Shown here piece after piece: positions 14,279 to 26,431 of a stretch of DNA of 64,000 nt. A model generated the notes under the pieces. The model ran no database searches, was not told the origin of the DNA, and worked only from the letters and a program-made list of their open reading frames with translations. A program made the position numbers and the translations under genes. This stretch comes from Rotaria macrura (Eukaryota; Rotifera; Eurotatoria; Philodinida; Philodinidae): positions 45,369-109,368 of the forward strand of contig OENT01000480.1 in assembly GCA_900239685.1 (NCBI GenBank), read 5' to 3'. Each line of letters starts with the position of its first letter. Position 1 is the stretch's first letter.

Positions 14279-17200
14279 GTCGTTCGATTCACATATAAAC
14301 CTACAGTATTTTTATTATCCAATGAATATGATCTGAGCATTTATATTTATCAGATGACTGACTATTATTTTCCATTCATAGTTTGTATTTTCTATTTTTT
14401 TTTGTGTTCACTGATATCTCCCGTGCACTTAACACAATCAATCGCTAAGGAAAATTTCAGAGAGAGAGAGAGCCGCCACCAAAGAGATAATAAAAACCAA
14501 AGAATGAAAATATGTTATCACATTTTAAATTTACTCCATCACACGTCATTGATCATGAAGAATACATAGATCTATAAGATCTCATCGAATTCAAATAGTT
14601 TATAAAAATTACAATAAAATGGATTCGTATTTCAATAGAGTAGATAACCATGATTGATGTGTCGATAAAAATGTTTCATACTTGCTTTGAAACAAGTTTC
14701 ACTTAGAAACACGAGAAAAATTTTGTGTCAATGAAGTTTTTTACTCTAACGAACCAGATAAAAATTCAATCAATATACATAGATTAATTGGAAACATTGT
14801 GGAACTCTTTACATGGAAGACGCAGGTAACACACAGACGATTTTTCAACTTCGAACTATTATATGTATAGAATGGTGTAAAGGAAAGACTGCTAAATTTT
14901 AATAAATATGTAAGTAGACAAATGCTATAATAATTGAACATGTGAGCCTCAACTATTAAGCGTTGTTTGAATTTTCTGAGTAAAATACAAGTCTGTAATG
15001 CGCAGGCAAAAGATATCCTTCGGTTCTAGAGTGATACGGAACGAGGGATTTATTCTGTGAACTACTTCATACAGATGAATTTTCTGAGATTATGTTTTAC
15101 AGCTGAAAGACAGAGCTACACTCTAATGAAGAGAAAAGATTGACAGCTTAAAAAATGAGTCAGCTGTCGACAAAACATCAAGTAATACACAGAAGTGAAT
15201 TTTCATGGGTCTAAAAGTTTATTTCGTATTTGAAAATACCACTTGAAACATCCAAGTAACAATGTTCACTTGTATTGCAAGCTACCAGTACTATTTTAAA
15301 TGTTAAAACTGTTCCCATTAATGAAATACAGTAAGAGAAAAATTCGAACATTTTGAAGCTACTTTTATATAAAAAATTCGAATTTTTGCTGACAACTATC
15401 ATTTATTTTCGTAATTATTAAGAAAAATGTGATAGATCAATGCAAGATATACGAAAACGTACATAGAATTTTTAAATGACTAAGATCGGTTGTTTCATAT
15501 TGGAAAATTTGAGCCCTCAATTTCAACCATGTTGTTTGACCGTTAGTCGTTTTCGTTGATGTATTCATAGAAAAAAACCACATTTCTACTCATCTAATTA
15601 GAATAAACGTTAGAAATCATTTTAATGATGTGTAATAGAAAGTTCCATCTTTTCAATCCATTTCATTATTGTCTATCACTATTCTTGAATAGGTATTCGA
15701 TGTAAATCTATTTGTTCATGGATTTAGCTGCCAATTTTCAGATAATTAGATAAACATTCAAAAGCTCGATAGAAAAGATGCAAATGAGTACGATAGATGA
15801 GCCATAGTTTTAATCGTTTTCTTCTTAAACATTGTCAAAAGCAATATCATTTCTACGTGATCTCGCACTATCATGATTTACCCCTATGCCCTGTCTTGTT
15901 GATGATGATCTTTTCTTCTGTTATTTTTCTAGTAAGCATTTTTTTGCAAACATTTATCACGTATGACATTGTCTGATATTAGTAACTTTATCAGCATTTG
16001 ATCTGTCTGTTTTATTTGAATCATGATAGTTCTTGGATGATGATTTCAGGAATCATTTTTCAATGACACTTGTTCTTTGGCAAATCGATGAATCCTACGA
16101 GCAGCTATGTTATAGGAAAGCAACATCTGTTTTACAAGAAGCAATTAGAGTAAAAAATGCTTGTGAAACTTCATATTAATAGATCTAGTAAAATAGATCA
16201 ATATGAAAAAGAAAATCTATCGGATTTCAATTTTAGAGTATTCTTACGACAACTTGTTTAGTGTTTATTGTAAAATTTTTTAAGGCTAAGAAATATTGTT
16301 TAATACTAACATCAAAATAAATGATTATTCTAATGATTGTATAATTTGAAATAAGTACTGAAGCTAATATAGACAAAGACACGAGCAAGCCATTTTAGGT
16401 CTCTGGTTTATTTAGTAGTAGGAGAAAAAAATGTCGATAATTATTTCTAGCTTATTTTTCTTAGAAATCAAGCATGTATTCATGCTTCTCTTATCGACAA
16501 ATTACATATGTGCAACAAACATTAATAAGTATAGTCTTGTTGTTTTTCTCATTAAGTTCGTTCTGTTGAAGGAGTCTGTCCTTGTTGCAAACGATAAAAC
16601 AAATTACAGTTCTAAGACCAAATTCTGAATCTGTCTTTGCTTAAGAAATATTTCTACTCGTCATAATTTGAGAATTTTTGTATCCAAATCAGTCACATAA
16701 ACATTGCTTACAAGATTTCAATATTAAATATCTACTCTAATGATTTGTAAACAAGTTTGTAAATCAGGCTCAATAAATTCAATAATAATGCGAGAGCTTT
16801 AGTTTTTTTTCTACTAGATTTTGAAATCATACATTGTGGAGTACAAAGAATATTAATAAATTCAACTTTGTACTCCAAAATTGATGTGAGTAGATCCTTC
16901 GAGAATAGTAAGATAACGACAGATTTCATCATTTTTTTTAAGTACATAAAAACATGATATCATTTATAAGTATTGTTGTATTAAAGATAGAAGAAAACCG
17001 AAGTTTGTCGTCATAGAACCAATAATGATAAGGAGCAATGCTACCTCTCAGATATTTGATCTGATAAAAACAATTCATAATTATTAATTCGTATACATCA
17101 ATACTTGTCAGTTTTTTTCATATAAAATATGTTTCAGTATAAAAGGATTTTCTATACGTGTGTTATATGACGCTAGTTGATGTTAACATCTATGTATATA

Positions 17201-17701
17201 GAATCATGTGCGAATACATTAAATATTAAAAAATATATTATATTTGTTCTTTAATCTTCAACGAGGTTACTTTTCTGTAATTACATTTCATCGAATTTTA
17301 GTAGCAACTATATTTCCGTTCACAATCAAACAGAATCTATCATGTATTCAATGACTACGTAAATGTATAGGGATACTCCAACTTCAACCCATTTCAACTG
17401 TTTCCTATTCCATGTCCAATTCCAACTGTTTTCTTGAAATCTGCGCACAATAAAATGAATGCACTGAGTTGTCAATATTAAACATTTTCACAATGACTTT
17501 ATTTATTCGGTAGAATGTTCTGTTTACTTACGTAAACTAAGAAGAAACGAAACACAAAAAAGCGTCGGGCATGCCTGTTGAGATAAGACTTGTTGATGGT
17601 GGAAAAAAGAAAAACAAATGTTTCTTCTTCGAGGTGAAAATTTTCTAAATCCATACTCGTCATATTGAACATGAAATGTTGATCTCGGATTTTTGCATTC
17701 A
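14279..17701. other. Intergenic 3.4 kb, no gene seen
   Basis: AT-rich sequence with only short ORFs lacking motifs (for example 14741-14941 on minus, 16431-16628 on plus). A GAGAGA tract is near 14460. No RNA gene, repeat array or inverted repeat was found by eye. Confidence 0.55.
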
Positions 17702-19000
17702 ATGATTAGAAATTTATGTGTGATCTTTCTTACATTTCTGATAGTCATCGTGACTAGTCAGAAGAACATTCAATATTTGATTTTTGAAGGTGGAGGTCCA
17801 GATGAAGGTCCCGGCCCTAATCAAACGATAAATATAGATTCTTTAAAACGTACATTCGGTGAAATAAATCCACAAGCTCAACGCATGTATGCATACGGCA
17901 AACAACAGGTACGTTTTCTTACTCGATCAAGTGCTTTCGTCCGTTCAGAAATCGAAGTAGCGTTCGATATGACCGAAATTACGAACGTACCTTTGTTTAT
18001 TCATATAGACCCAATTTATGGTTGGGGTGCCGATGAAGAAAGTTCAAGTAGTGACGCACCCGTCATTAAGTACTGGAAAAATGAAACGATGCGAGAGTGG
18101 ATCGAATTTCCTTCAAATAAAAGTCAACTACCCAATCGGATTCCCCGAACATGGTTCAATTGGGGATCTTGGTGTTCGCCGACGCCTGCATTTCCAGCCA
18201 TTGGTGCACCAAATTTCCTCAACTTTTCGACTGGACAATTTTATGAGAGCATTGTTCAACCTTTAGCTGATTGGATTAGACGATTAAATCAGCAAAATAA
18301 ATCTTATTTATTTGCTGGTATTAATATCGGTTGGGAAACAAGTATTCTTAATTATCGACATATCGATCCTCTTCATTTACCAGTAGCTGTATGGCCGTTG
18401 AGTGCGAGAAACATTACTATGTTAGAATGGGAGGTTGGTGTTCAATTTGGTTATGCTTCACTCTATTGGCAGGGATGGACAGAAGACAAATTGGTTGCTC
18501 AAGCTCAACTTCAAAATATAACTCGTGATGCTTTGTTCTACTTACTTTGCTATGAAGCTATTCATGATTATTTGCAAATTCTAGCTCAAATTTGCTTTGA
18601 TCATAATATTACACGAGATCATATATTTACTCATATTGTACCTATGGCATCGGTTAATACGTCACGTATAGAAACAACGGTTCCACCAATTTGGACTGCT
18701 GTTAATCGCTATTCAATACCTGGATTTACGATGGATAATCGAGGAGCAGCTATCTATAATTTAACAGAACTTAAACATCAAATAAATATCGTTGATCCTT
18801 TACAAACTCATTTTGCTGTCAGTGAATCTTACCTTTTCAATTATGGAGATGAAGAAAGTATGCGTAATAATCTAGCAGAAGCATTCGACAATGGTTGCTT
18901 AATCAAAGCCATATACGGTGCATTACCTTTTGCTAGAGTTGATCCTCAACCAGAAGGTGCTATCAAAGCTATACAACAGTGGCTCAATACAACTGTATAG
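17702..19000 (+). CDS. Secreted, intronless, glycoside-hydrolase-like protein of unknown family
   Basis: A single uninterrupted frame of 432 residues from the ATG at 17702; the frame extends three codons upstream without an ATG. Residues 1-19 form a clean signal peptide (MIRNLCVIFLTFLIVIVTSQ). About eleven N-x-S/T sequons follow, so it is probably secreted and glycosylated. The body is rich in Trp, Tyr and Pro with segments like LFIHIDPIYGWG, FNWGSWCSP, LFAGINIGWETS (Glu212) and HFAVSESYLFNYG (Glu375). Two Glu residues at strand-like ends about 160 apart are what clan-A TIM-barrel glycosidases show as acid/base and nucleophile. That reading is inference, and no named GH family was recognised. 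Lack of introns, unlike most neighbours, would fit horizontal acquisition or retroposition, both documented in bdelloids. Its 3' end lies about 740 nt from the convergent gene at 19744. Confidence 0.8.
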   Translation: MIRNLCVIFLTFLIVIVTSQKNIQYLIFEGGGPDEGPGPNQTINIDSLKRTFGEINPQAQRMYAYGKQQVRFLTRSSAFVRSEIEVAFDMTEITNVPLFIHIDPIYGWGADEESSSSDAPVIKYWKNETMREWIEFPSNKSQLPNRIPRTWFNWGSWCSPTPAFPAIGAPNFLNFSTGQFYESIVQPLADWIRRLNQQNKSYLFAGINIGWETSILNYRHIDPLHLPVAVWPLSARNITMLEWEVGVQFGYASLYWQGWTEDKLVAQAQLQNITRDALFYLLCYEAIHDYLQILAQICFDHNITRDHIFTHIVPMASVNTSRIETTVPPIWTAVNRYSIPGFTMDNRGAAIYNLTELKHQINIVDPLQTHFAVSESYLFNYGDEESMRNNLAEAFDNGCLIKAIYGALPFARVDPQPEGAIKAIQQWLNTTV

Positions 19001-19743
19001 TCGTTTTTTTTAATAATAATTTTAAATAATTAAAAAACACGAAAAGTTCAATTTTGTACAGTGCAGGAGATTTCTAGTTCAAATTTTATTGATATGAATC
19101 ATTCGTGATGAAATCCTATTGACGAGAAATGTCTGAAATACAAATATACATCGTCATTAAAGTTTCATATAAGTACTGAGAACGAAAATTGAATAGCTGC
19201 ATCAAAATATGTTTTATTTGCATTTCACAGAAGATCGAATTTCATGAATTCTCAATGTCAAGATATGAGTATTTATGTATGTTGAATCAGATAAATGACA
19301 TAGCTCAAGCCCTGGAATCCATTAGCGATCGAAGATAATATTCATAAGCTCTATTGTTTTGTTCCAATTATAATCCGTTATGTGACCTTCGATGTACGAG
19401 AATGAAAAGAGACAAACGACTTATTTACTGTCATCTTTATATTTCTTCTTGTTCCGAGTGTCATTTTAATTATTTCTTCTAGAAAATATACAAGCAGGGT
19501 TTCAATTAAAAAGATTAAAATTTTCACACAACTTTTTTCATTATGATGAAGATAAGAAACAGATCTAGCAAGTTATTTGAACAACAATTGAAGTAAATTT
19601 TATTCAATATATTGAAACAAGAGAAATTATTAAATCTTATTACTTAAAATTAATTTAATATTTTGCTAAAAAATACAGAGAATCTATGGCATATCTTTGA
19701 CATAATGAACAGTTCATACGATATGCATCATGTCCCGAATATT

Positions 19744-20307
19744 CTAAGCTAGTAATTGATCGAGTCTCATATTAATTTCTTCGATTCTTGCTGTTTTCTT
19801 TTCTTCACTCAATCGTTTCGCTTGCGTATTTAACAATCGTGCCGCTTCTTGATAATATGATCGTGCAATATTCCTTTCATCTACTTGGGCATGTGCAAGT
19901 CCTTCTGTAACTAAGATTGTCGACAAATCATCAGCCATCTGCTCATACAAATCGTCTTCAACATTAAATATACCTTTAACTTTCTCTTCGTCTGCCATGG
20001 ATTTTCGAGCTCGATCTATATCAGCACAAAATATATGAATAATACGTAGATTAACATGGTGTGACACTTTTGGTACTAGTAAACGAGACATTCCACCGGA
20101 CATAACGCTCAGTAATGTAATATCAGGATTAGTTTCAATATAGGACGTAAATTCATCAGAAGAATCGAAATATAACCATTGATTGATGAAAGTGGAAAGC
20201 GTTTCAAAACGTTCTTTAATATATGTGTGCATTCCCGACTCACCTATACCTTGATCGACCCATGCAACAACTATCTTGGGCCGTTGAAGAGATGTATCGC
20301 TATTCAT
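19744..20307 (-). CDS. Stand-alone bdelloid-type domain protein (N-terminal module of ART/TPR proteins)
   Basis: 187 residues from the ATG at 20307; the frame is open to 20382 but only with non-ATG codons. Pattern: a strand PKIVVAWVDQGIG, then YFDSSDEFTSYIET, ITLLSVMSGGMSRLLVPKVS, LRIIHIFCADIDRA, KVKGIFNVEDDLYEQMADDL. From memory, this order (a DE-x-Y-I block, a V-SG-LG-x-VP block, an I-x-x-x-C-x-D strand, KVKG[VI]F, then L-x-x-Q) recurs in bdelloid rotifer proteins, usually followed by an ADP-ribosyltransferase or tetratricopeptide repeats. It suggests a Rossmann or receiver-like alpha/beta fold. Here the domain is followed only by a helical tail (about 125-187) with AHAQVDERNIARSYYQEAARLL, which resembles one TPR-like helix pair. 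Function is unknown. A competing reading is a truncated member of the larger family. Confidence 0.75.
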   Translation of the reverse strand: MNSDTSLQRPKIVVAWVDQGIGESGMHTYIKERFETLSTFINQWLYFDSSDEFTSYIETNPDITLLSVMSGGMSRLLVPKVSHHVNLRIIHIFCADIDRARKSMADEEKVKGIFNVEDDLYEQMADDLSTILVTEGLAHAQVDERNIARSYYQEAARLLNTQAKRLSEEKKTARIEEINMRLDQLLA

Positions 20308-21378
20308 ATGTTCTCGTATTGTGGTCGTAATATGAAGAATGATTAGAAATGAGTGTTTTTTTTTCGTTCTGCTCACGGACACCTTTCTTACTCATTTTAT
20401 ACAACGATAGAAGGGAAAATGCCGTGTTTGTTGGCGAAAAAAAAGCCAGAGCGCATTAATGCAAACTTTATTTACCAGACATAACATGATGTCATATTTT
20501 CCCTCTTGTACATATGGATTCATCAGCATCGATCAATTTATACATTCAACGATGACTTAAAGTTAAACCTTTTCGAAAACATAGCGTTTATCGTTTCCTT
20601 TCAAGATGACATGCACGTGAATGTTAATAAGTCAATGACGTGCTTTTTATCAATTATATTTAGAAATATCCAACATAAATATATGTTGGATAACGGAAGT
20701 TTAATATCTATGTCATGTAATGATTGAAATACATGACAAAAAATTTCAGATCATATTATTTCTGGTTTTAGGTTACATATGAATGTTGAAGCATAATTAT
20801 TTAGTATCATGATCATATACATAGAAGGTGTTGTTTTTTGTTAACATCATTTCGTCAGGTAAGGATTATCAGCAATCATAGAAAACTATAAAATTGAAAC
20901 AAGACAAGTCATTCATAAGATCTAGTTGATTCTCTATCGATACTCAGCTTCCTTTTTTTTTAGTGTTGTCGATGATTATGTCACAAATCTGCTGCCGTTT
21001 GCAGGCGATTCATATTCTTTATTGTGACTCACTTAATCTCTGATAATATTGACTTTGCATAGCGGCACACATTCTAATCTTTATAGCGAACGTTTTTTTC
21101 CTTTTCTTAATCATCTATCAGATAACAAATATATCAAAGAGAAGTTCTAATTCCGTTCTATTAGATCACATATGAAGCTATGAAAATTAGGTTGGCCGTC
21201 AAAAGGTCGAAAGGGAAGAATGACGAAAAAAAAATATTGTCGTGGAAAACGATCGAAAAGAGTGTTTTCGAAAATTCTGACTTGAGAGAAGTATGCTTTA
21301 TTGTGTACGTTATTACTAATATGTGATAATCGAAATAAAGCATAAAGAAAAATATAAAGAAGAGAAATTAATAAAATG
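20308..21378. other. Intergenic 1.1 kb, no gene seen
   Basis: Between two minus-strand genes. It should contain the promoter of the 19744-20307 gene. An ATG at about 20395 on the minus strand reads a 31-codon ORF in another frame and could be a uORF or part of an unspliced leader. Nothing else is supported. Confidence 0.5.
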
Positions 21379-21578
21379 CTATTTTTTTCGTTTTGCTACT
21401 GAATATGATAAGCCATCTAAGTACTCCATAGCACTTATAACGCTATCATAATATCGTTGACCAAGATTATCAATACGACGTTGAATTGCGATTGTTTTCT
21501 TTTTTGTGAATTAATAAATGAAATAGTTCGTGACTCTGATTGAGTTTCATCTTCTGAAGATGCGGCAGCTGTAGCCAT
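21379..21578 (-). pseudogene. Small gene with a frameshift in an A-rich run
   Basis: On the minus strand an ATG at 21578 opens MATAAASSEDETQSESRTIS, an acidic Ser-rich start typical of small cytosolic proteins. The frame then runs into an A-rich stretch (about 21505-21520) and soon stops. The next frame from that point reads IQRRIDNLGQRYYDSVISAM and ends in VAKRKK before a TAG at 21379. One extra base in the A-run would join both halves into a protein of about 66 residues. No GT-AG intron can do this. It is either a real single-base deletion or a homopolymer sequencing error. The family was not recognised. Confidence 0.5.
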
Positions 21579-21778
21579 AATGGTAGAATTTTAGTTATAT
21601 ATTTACTCTTTTGTAGGGATTGTTTACCTAATCTATATCAAATATTAATCATCATCATCACAGTTAAAAGAGGTCCAAAATCAAGACTAGTAGAATTATG
21701 AGAAAAACAACATGAATTATTCATATTTAGAGGGCATCATTTACTGTAGACATCGCTATTTCGTTTATTTCGAATTTT

Positions 21779-21935
21779 GACATTTTTTGTGGCAAGATGT
21801 ATTTTTCGACTTTTTTCTCTTTCTATATTTTTTTCGACATTTTTCCCCGTTTCACAATTTTTTTCGGCATCATTCCGTTTTGATATTTTTCTTTTCGACT
21901 TTTTTCCCATTATATTTTTCCTTTCGACCTTTCTA
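21779..21935. repeat. Degenerate tandem repeat of a TTTTTCGAC-like unit
   Basis: TTTTTCGACNTTTTT-like units recur about every 20-30 nt with variation (CGACTTTTTT, CGACATTTTT, CGGCATCATT, CGACTTTTTT, CGACCTTTCT). Long ORFs on both strands here (plus 21777-21980, minus 21737-21943) are by-products of the repeat. Confidence 0.55.
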
Positions 21936-23343
21936 CGACACACCGAAAATTATTATTCATTTCTATTTTTGCTTTTCTAGCATGATTGACGTGAATATAC
22001 AATACAATGACATCTATGACAAAGGTTTCTTGTCCTTAAAACATCAACGATGTATAATATGAGGCTATTGAAGTCCATGTACATATCTCAGTCGATCTCT
22101 AGACATTAAATAATATTCTGACATTTTGAATTTTATCAGAATATCTAATGATTATTTTTACCATAGGATTATATCAAGAAAATCGATTTTACAAAAATAT
22201 TGCTTTCATTATAAATTTATCTTTCGATTTGAATTATTCGAACTTCTTGAGACCTTAGAATATGTGAAATAGAACTGAACTTTTAGAAGACTATGAAAAT
22301 CCTATCAAAATATCTTGCGGTATAAAAAGGTGAACTAAGATTTTTATACAAATTTCAATTACATCATTGGTTTTCATTGAATAACTGACGAATTTGGCCA
22401 GAATAGTTTATTTCATATTAATCACAGCCAGCCAATCTTGTCATTTGTAAACATATTCAATTACACTGGCGTGAATATGTTCGTTATCGTAGTACTTAAA
22501 GGAACCTTCACAGAATACCATAAAATTTCTTAATGGTTTCGTCATTTTTTGCAGCTTAATTTGAAAAGAATGTGTTTTTTGCGAAATCGACATGAAGAGT
22601 GATAAAGAAAAGAAAGAAGTCGGATTTTATAGATATTAGTCAAATTAAAGGATTTAATGCAAATACTGTACCACATAGCTCAACAGGAGATCGATGATAT
22701 CAAGGCTTAATTTAATAGCATGTAGTCAAAATGAAGTCAGGCTCGCATGTTGGTGAGCTTCAAACCTCGCATCCGACCATGAAAAAAGTAAGACATACAA
22801 TCGAGCAACAGTGCGGATGTCACTGTTTAATGATCTTCTTCTTTAATTAAGAGCAATACAAGTTAAAAATAAAGCTTTGCCAACGTTATTACACTCTTTT
22901 CTTTCTTGATGAATGATAACAAGAAGTCAGCAAAGATAGTCAAAGAAAAATTACGTTCAATTGATCAGATCTGCGTAGAAACTCTTTGTCTAGACATGAT
23001 GAAAAGAATTCCAATAACTGCATGAAACATTCATTTGAGACTTCTGCATTTTGAAGATCATCATCGAGCTTATGTTCGTCGGAATAACTCTAATGTGTAT
23101 TTGTATGTAGACAGTGAAGAATCAGTTCGAATAAATATCATGGATTTAGTTTTTTGTAGTTTTATATCACACAATAAGTAAAGCATATGTGAGACAAACT
23201 AGCTGCGTTCGACTAATATAAATGCAACACCAAGACACACACATATCTAAATACAACATCAAGGTTTATTTTGATTTGGCATGCCTTGTCATATTGTTCA
23301 TTCTGCTCTGTCGGAATGTGTTTATATTTAGTATTCAAAATAG

Positions 23344-23364
23344 CATACATACATACATACATAC
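23344..23364. repeat. (CATA)n microsatellite
   Basis: Five perfect tandem copies of a four-base CATA unit. Confidence 0.9.
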
Positions 23365-25586
23365 AGTTATATGTAAGTCGAATGCATTATAAAATAATTA
23401 ACAATGAAATACTCATTTAGATCATCGAAACATAATGTTACAACTTATTTCATAGTTTCATCGAGAAATCGATCAACTACGTAATAAAATAAACAGTCCG
23501 AAGTTAACATATTTACTTTACATAAACAAATGATCATGGAAAAGATTAACAAATTAGGTGATTATTTTGGTTTTGATAAGAAACAGCTGAATTTTTTCTT
23601 TTGGTATCAAATATACAATTATGCTCAATTAGTGTACCTAAAAATAAGTTTCCCGGTGGAAATCAACATTAAGACTATTGAAAGGGAGCGCGTCAAACAT
23701 AGATTTAATTATATGAATAATAATAAATTTACGCTACGATTACTTATTAAATTACAAAAATTCTCAACAAAAAAAAATAATCTAGTTAAATTTTTGCAGC
23801 TCTTGAATACAAGATGCTCTTTCTACCATAAAAATAGACTTACAAATGAGTAGTGTTCTGAAAAATACTTCATTCTAAACTCAAGAACAGATATGGCATC
23901 TTCTGCACACTGTTGGTGTGAAGCAACAAAAAGAATTAATAGATTAAATCTGTCATTTATTATAAAAAGAAAAGAAGCGAATAAACCGATACAGAACAAC
24001 AAAGCCTATTGAACTAAATCATAAATGATTTAGTCTGTTCGAAATACGTATATGATTACGTAAGACTATATCGTGTGTACTTTTTCTCATGTATATGCTT
24101 AATTTATGAATTATCTGACTTGTATCGTTTTATTTATATTCAAGTGTCATTAAGTCAGAGTGGATTGTATACAAAAATAGTTTCATCATTATCATCATTA
24201 TTGAAAGCTTTCAAATTCATCAGATAATATTCGTTATTAAATCATAGAATACAATATAGTTTTGTTTGACTCGCCTTCTGCACATCTCTAGCCGTTGTTC
24301 TTTGCTGTTCACCTTGAAAAAAACAATTATGTGCACCTTGTATATGTAAATGAATAATTACAGAAATGATCAACCATAAACCCATCCGAATACTAGAAAG
24401 AGTAAACATTCGCATGTAATAAATTAGAGAGAACTCTATAATCATTATCATATTCTAGTCTAGAACGAATGCAGTCATCAATAATAATATTCTCGCCTAC
24501 ATATGTTTACAATATCTTTTAGGCACTGTCTTCTATTCATCAATAATTTGAAGCATTCGTGCGTATAGATACATTTCATGCTATTTCTGATTTGACCGGC
24601 AGGCAAAATACTTATAATTTTTTTTCTAATAAAATAATACACTCACTAAAGAGAAAGGAAATTCGATACAAAGCTAAAAATCAGTATTTTGTCTTACATG
24701 AAGAGAACTAAAAATATCTATGTATGTATTTTATGATGATAAGAATATTAGAATATGTGAACAAATGCTAAACAGCATTCGACAAAGCATTTCTAGTAAA
24801 TAATTCCTATTCTTATGCATAAAACATCTGTCGACTGTCATTCATTGCCATATAGAAAAGTACTTATTTTGACACGGAACCAAATATAACAATGGCTTCC
24901 TTAATGAAAATACTTTCATAGTAAGAAGTATAAGAACGCTTCTTGATAGCTTCGAGTAACATGACAAAAAAAGCTAGACAAGAAACAGAATATCAGGCTA
25001 AATTAGCTTCTTTTTTTGCCGGATGTCAAGCATAATATACGATGTCTTTTTCATCTATAATCGAGTTGTTTCTCCATCATCATTTTCTTTATTTTTTTTA
25101 CCCTCCCGTTAGAATAATTTGAGCAACCTTGAGTATCTTTTTCTTTTATTTTATGTGTACAAATTACTTTCTGGTAAACTATATGAGTTGTATCCGAGAT
25201 ATTTCAAACAGAAGGTTACAGACATGGTCAATTGACTGAATAAGACTCTTGCATGTCAAGTGACCATGAAGAACAAATTATGCGAGCGACGATTGATATG
25301 AATGTTGTATTTAGGATCATTGAATATAATAGCAAGAAGCAATCATCCACCTATTTTTTGTCTTTTTCAATCGTACACATTTGTTTTATATCAATTTACA
25401 TGATGCGTTCATTTATTTCAATTGTTCACAGTTCTAATGCTCAGGTCTTTAGAAATATTTGTCATGTTCATTTTCTTTTTTAGTTCTTTTTTTTCTTCTT
25501 ATTCTCTCATGTAAAACACAAGAGACAGCAATGATGATTTGATCAGTGTGCCCTCGCTTGCGCCGTGTAATGATCGATTACTCTAT

Positions 25587-25594
<8 letters not shown>

Positions 25595-25622
<28 letters not shown>
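25595..25622. repeat. (TA)n microsatellite
   Basis: About 14 alternating TA units with no interruption, in the gene-poor stretch upstream of NOS1AP. Confidence 0.9.
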
Positions 25623-26417
25623 CGCACTGATGTTATTGCTCATCTTCATACTCACTAGTTCTCGCACTTGCTATAAATTATATCATTCATCGCCTTGTGT
25701 GCGCGAGAACTACACAAAAGAACAAGAATGACAATTGTTGACGAGACGAGTCGAAAAAATAGTGAGATCTCTTTTTTGCTGTTGTCGTCATCTTCTTTTT
25801 GGGAAAAATCAATTATCTAGATGTAATTTTATCTTTAGCATTTTCTTCGATGATGTTATTGCCAGTTATATTGTAGGACACAACACAAAATCTGTAGTAG
25901 AATGAGACGTAGCGTGGGCATGTGTACTAAATATTGAATTCTTAGCAGACCAACACTGATGAACGAGAATATACATGTTTAGGTTTTTTTCTTCTCTGAT
26001 GTTTTTTTCTCTCGTTCTCATTCTTTTTCTTTTTCTTTTTCCGCTTGATTAAGATTCAGACAGAGGATAAAAAGCAGGAATTTTATGTATCATCGATGAG
26101 CCACATAGATTTATTTTTTCCTTTTCTCCCTTTTTTTCTCTCTTTTTTTTTCTGCAGAAAAAACATTTAATCAATAGAAATATTTTCTAAGCATTATTAG
26201 ATACATTCAAATGATGTGATGATCATCTTCGATTGGTGCACATATTTATCACTGTTGTCATTCACATTCATTTATTTTACAATTCAATACAATTAATATT
26301 GATATCCAATTTATACTAATATTTAAACGGACAATTTTCTCTCCTCAAGCACACTGAACGAGAACAAAGTGATTCAGAGCAGCACACCTAATTTGTAACT
26401 CGAAACTAAAGGAAGAC

Positions 26418-26431
26418 ATGGCCGTGTTCAA
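26418..26431 (+). other. Possible upstream 14-nt coding exon of NOS1AP
   Basis: ATGGCCGTGTTCAA is followed by a strong donor GTAAGT. Joined to the acceptor before 28786, it would add MAVFKSLL in frame to the NOS1AP start. The 2.35-kb intron would be long for this genome. The conserved animal N terminus begins at the downstream ATG (28796), so this may instead be a noncoding first exon or chance. Confidence 0.3.

Larger units (their letters stand above)
21936..26417. other. Gene-poor 4.5 kb upstream of NOS1AP
   Basis: Only short AT-driven ORFs, including 23530-23853 (Lys/Asn-rich, no motif) and 24242-24451 on minus (hydrophobic start). It holds a CATA microsatellite and a TA microsatellite and pyrimidine-rich tracts near 25980-26150. 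The right part probably includes the NOS1AP promoter. Confidence 0.5.

Noticed and set aside
17693..17701. Longer start for the secreted protein
   Set aside because: It begins with TTG; the ATG at 17702 gives a clean signal peptide.
20308..20382. Longer start for the bdelloid-type domain protein
   Set aside because: The frame upstream of 20307 begins with GTG and holds no ATG; eukaryotic initiation there is unlikely.
22736..22785. tRNA-like patch with TTCAAACCTC and a GC-rich stem
   Set aside because: No proper A box, no acceptor stem pairing and no cloverleaf could be drawn on either strand.
23530..23853. 107-codon Lys/Asn-rich ORF
   Set aside because: Composition is that of random AT-rich DNA, with no motif and no neighbours in frame.
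24242..24451. Minus-strand ORF with a hydrophobic start, possible secreted-peptide exon
   Set aside because: No conserved peptide, cleavage site or matching second exon could be found; several AT-rich ORFs look alike.
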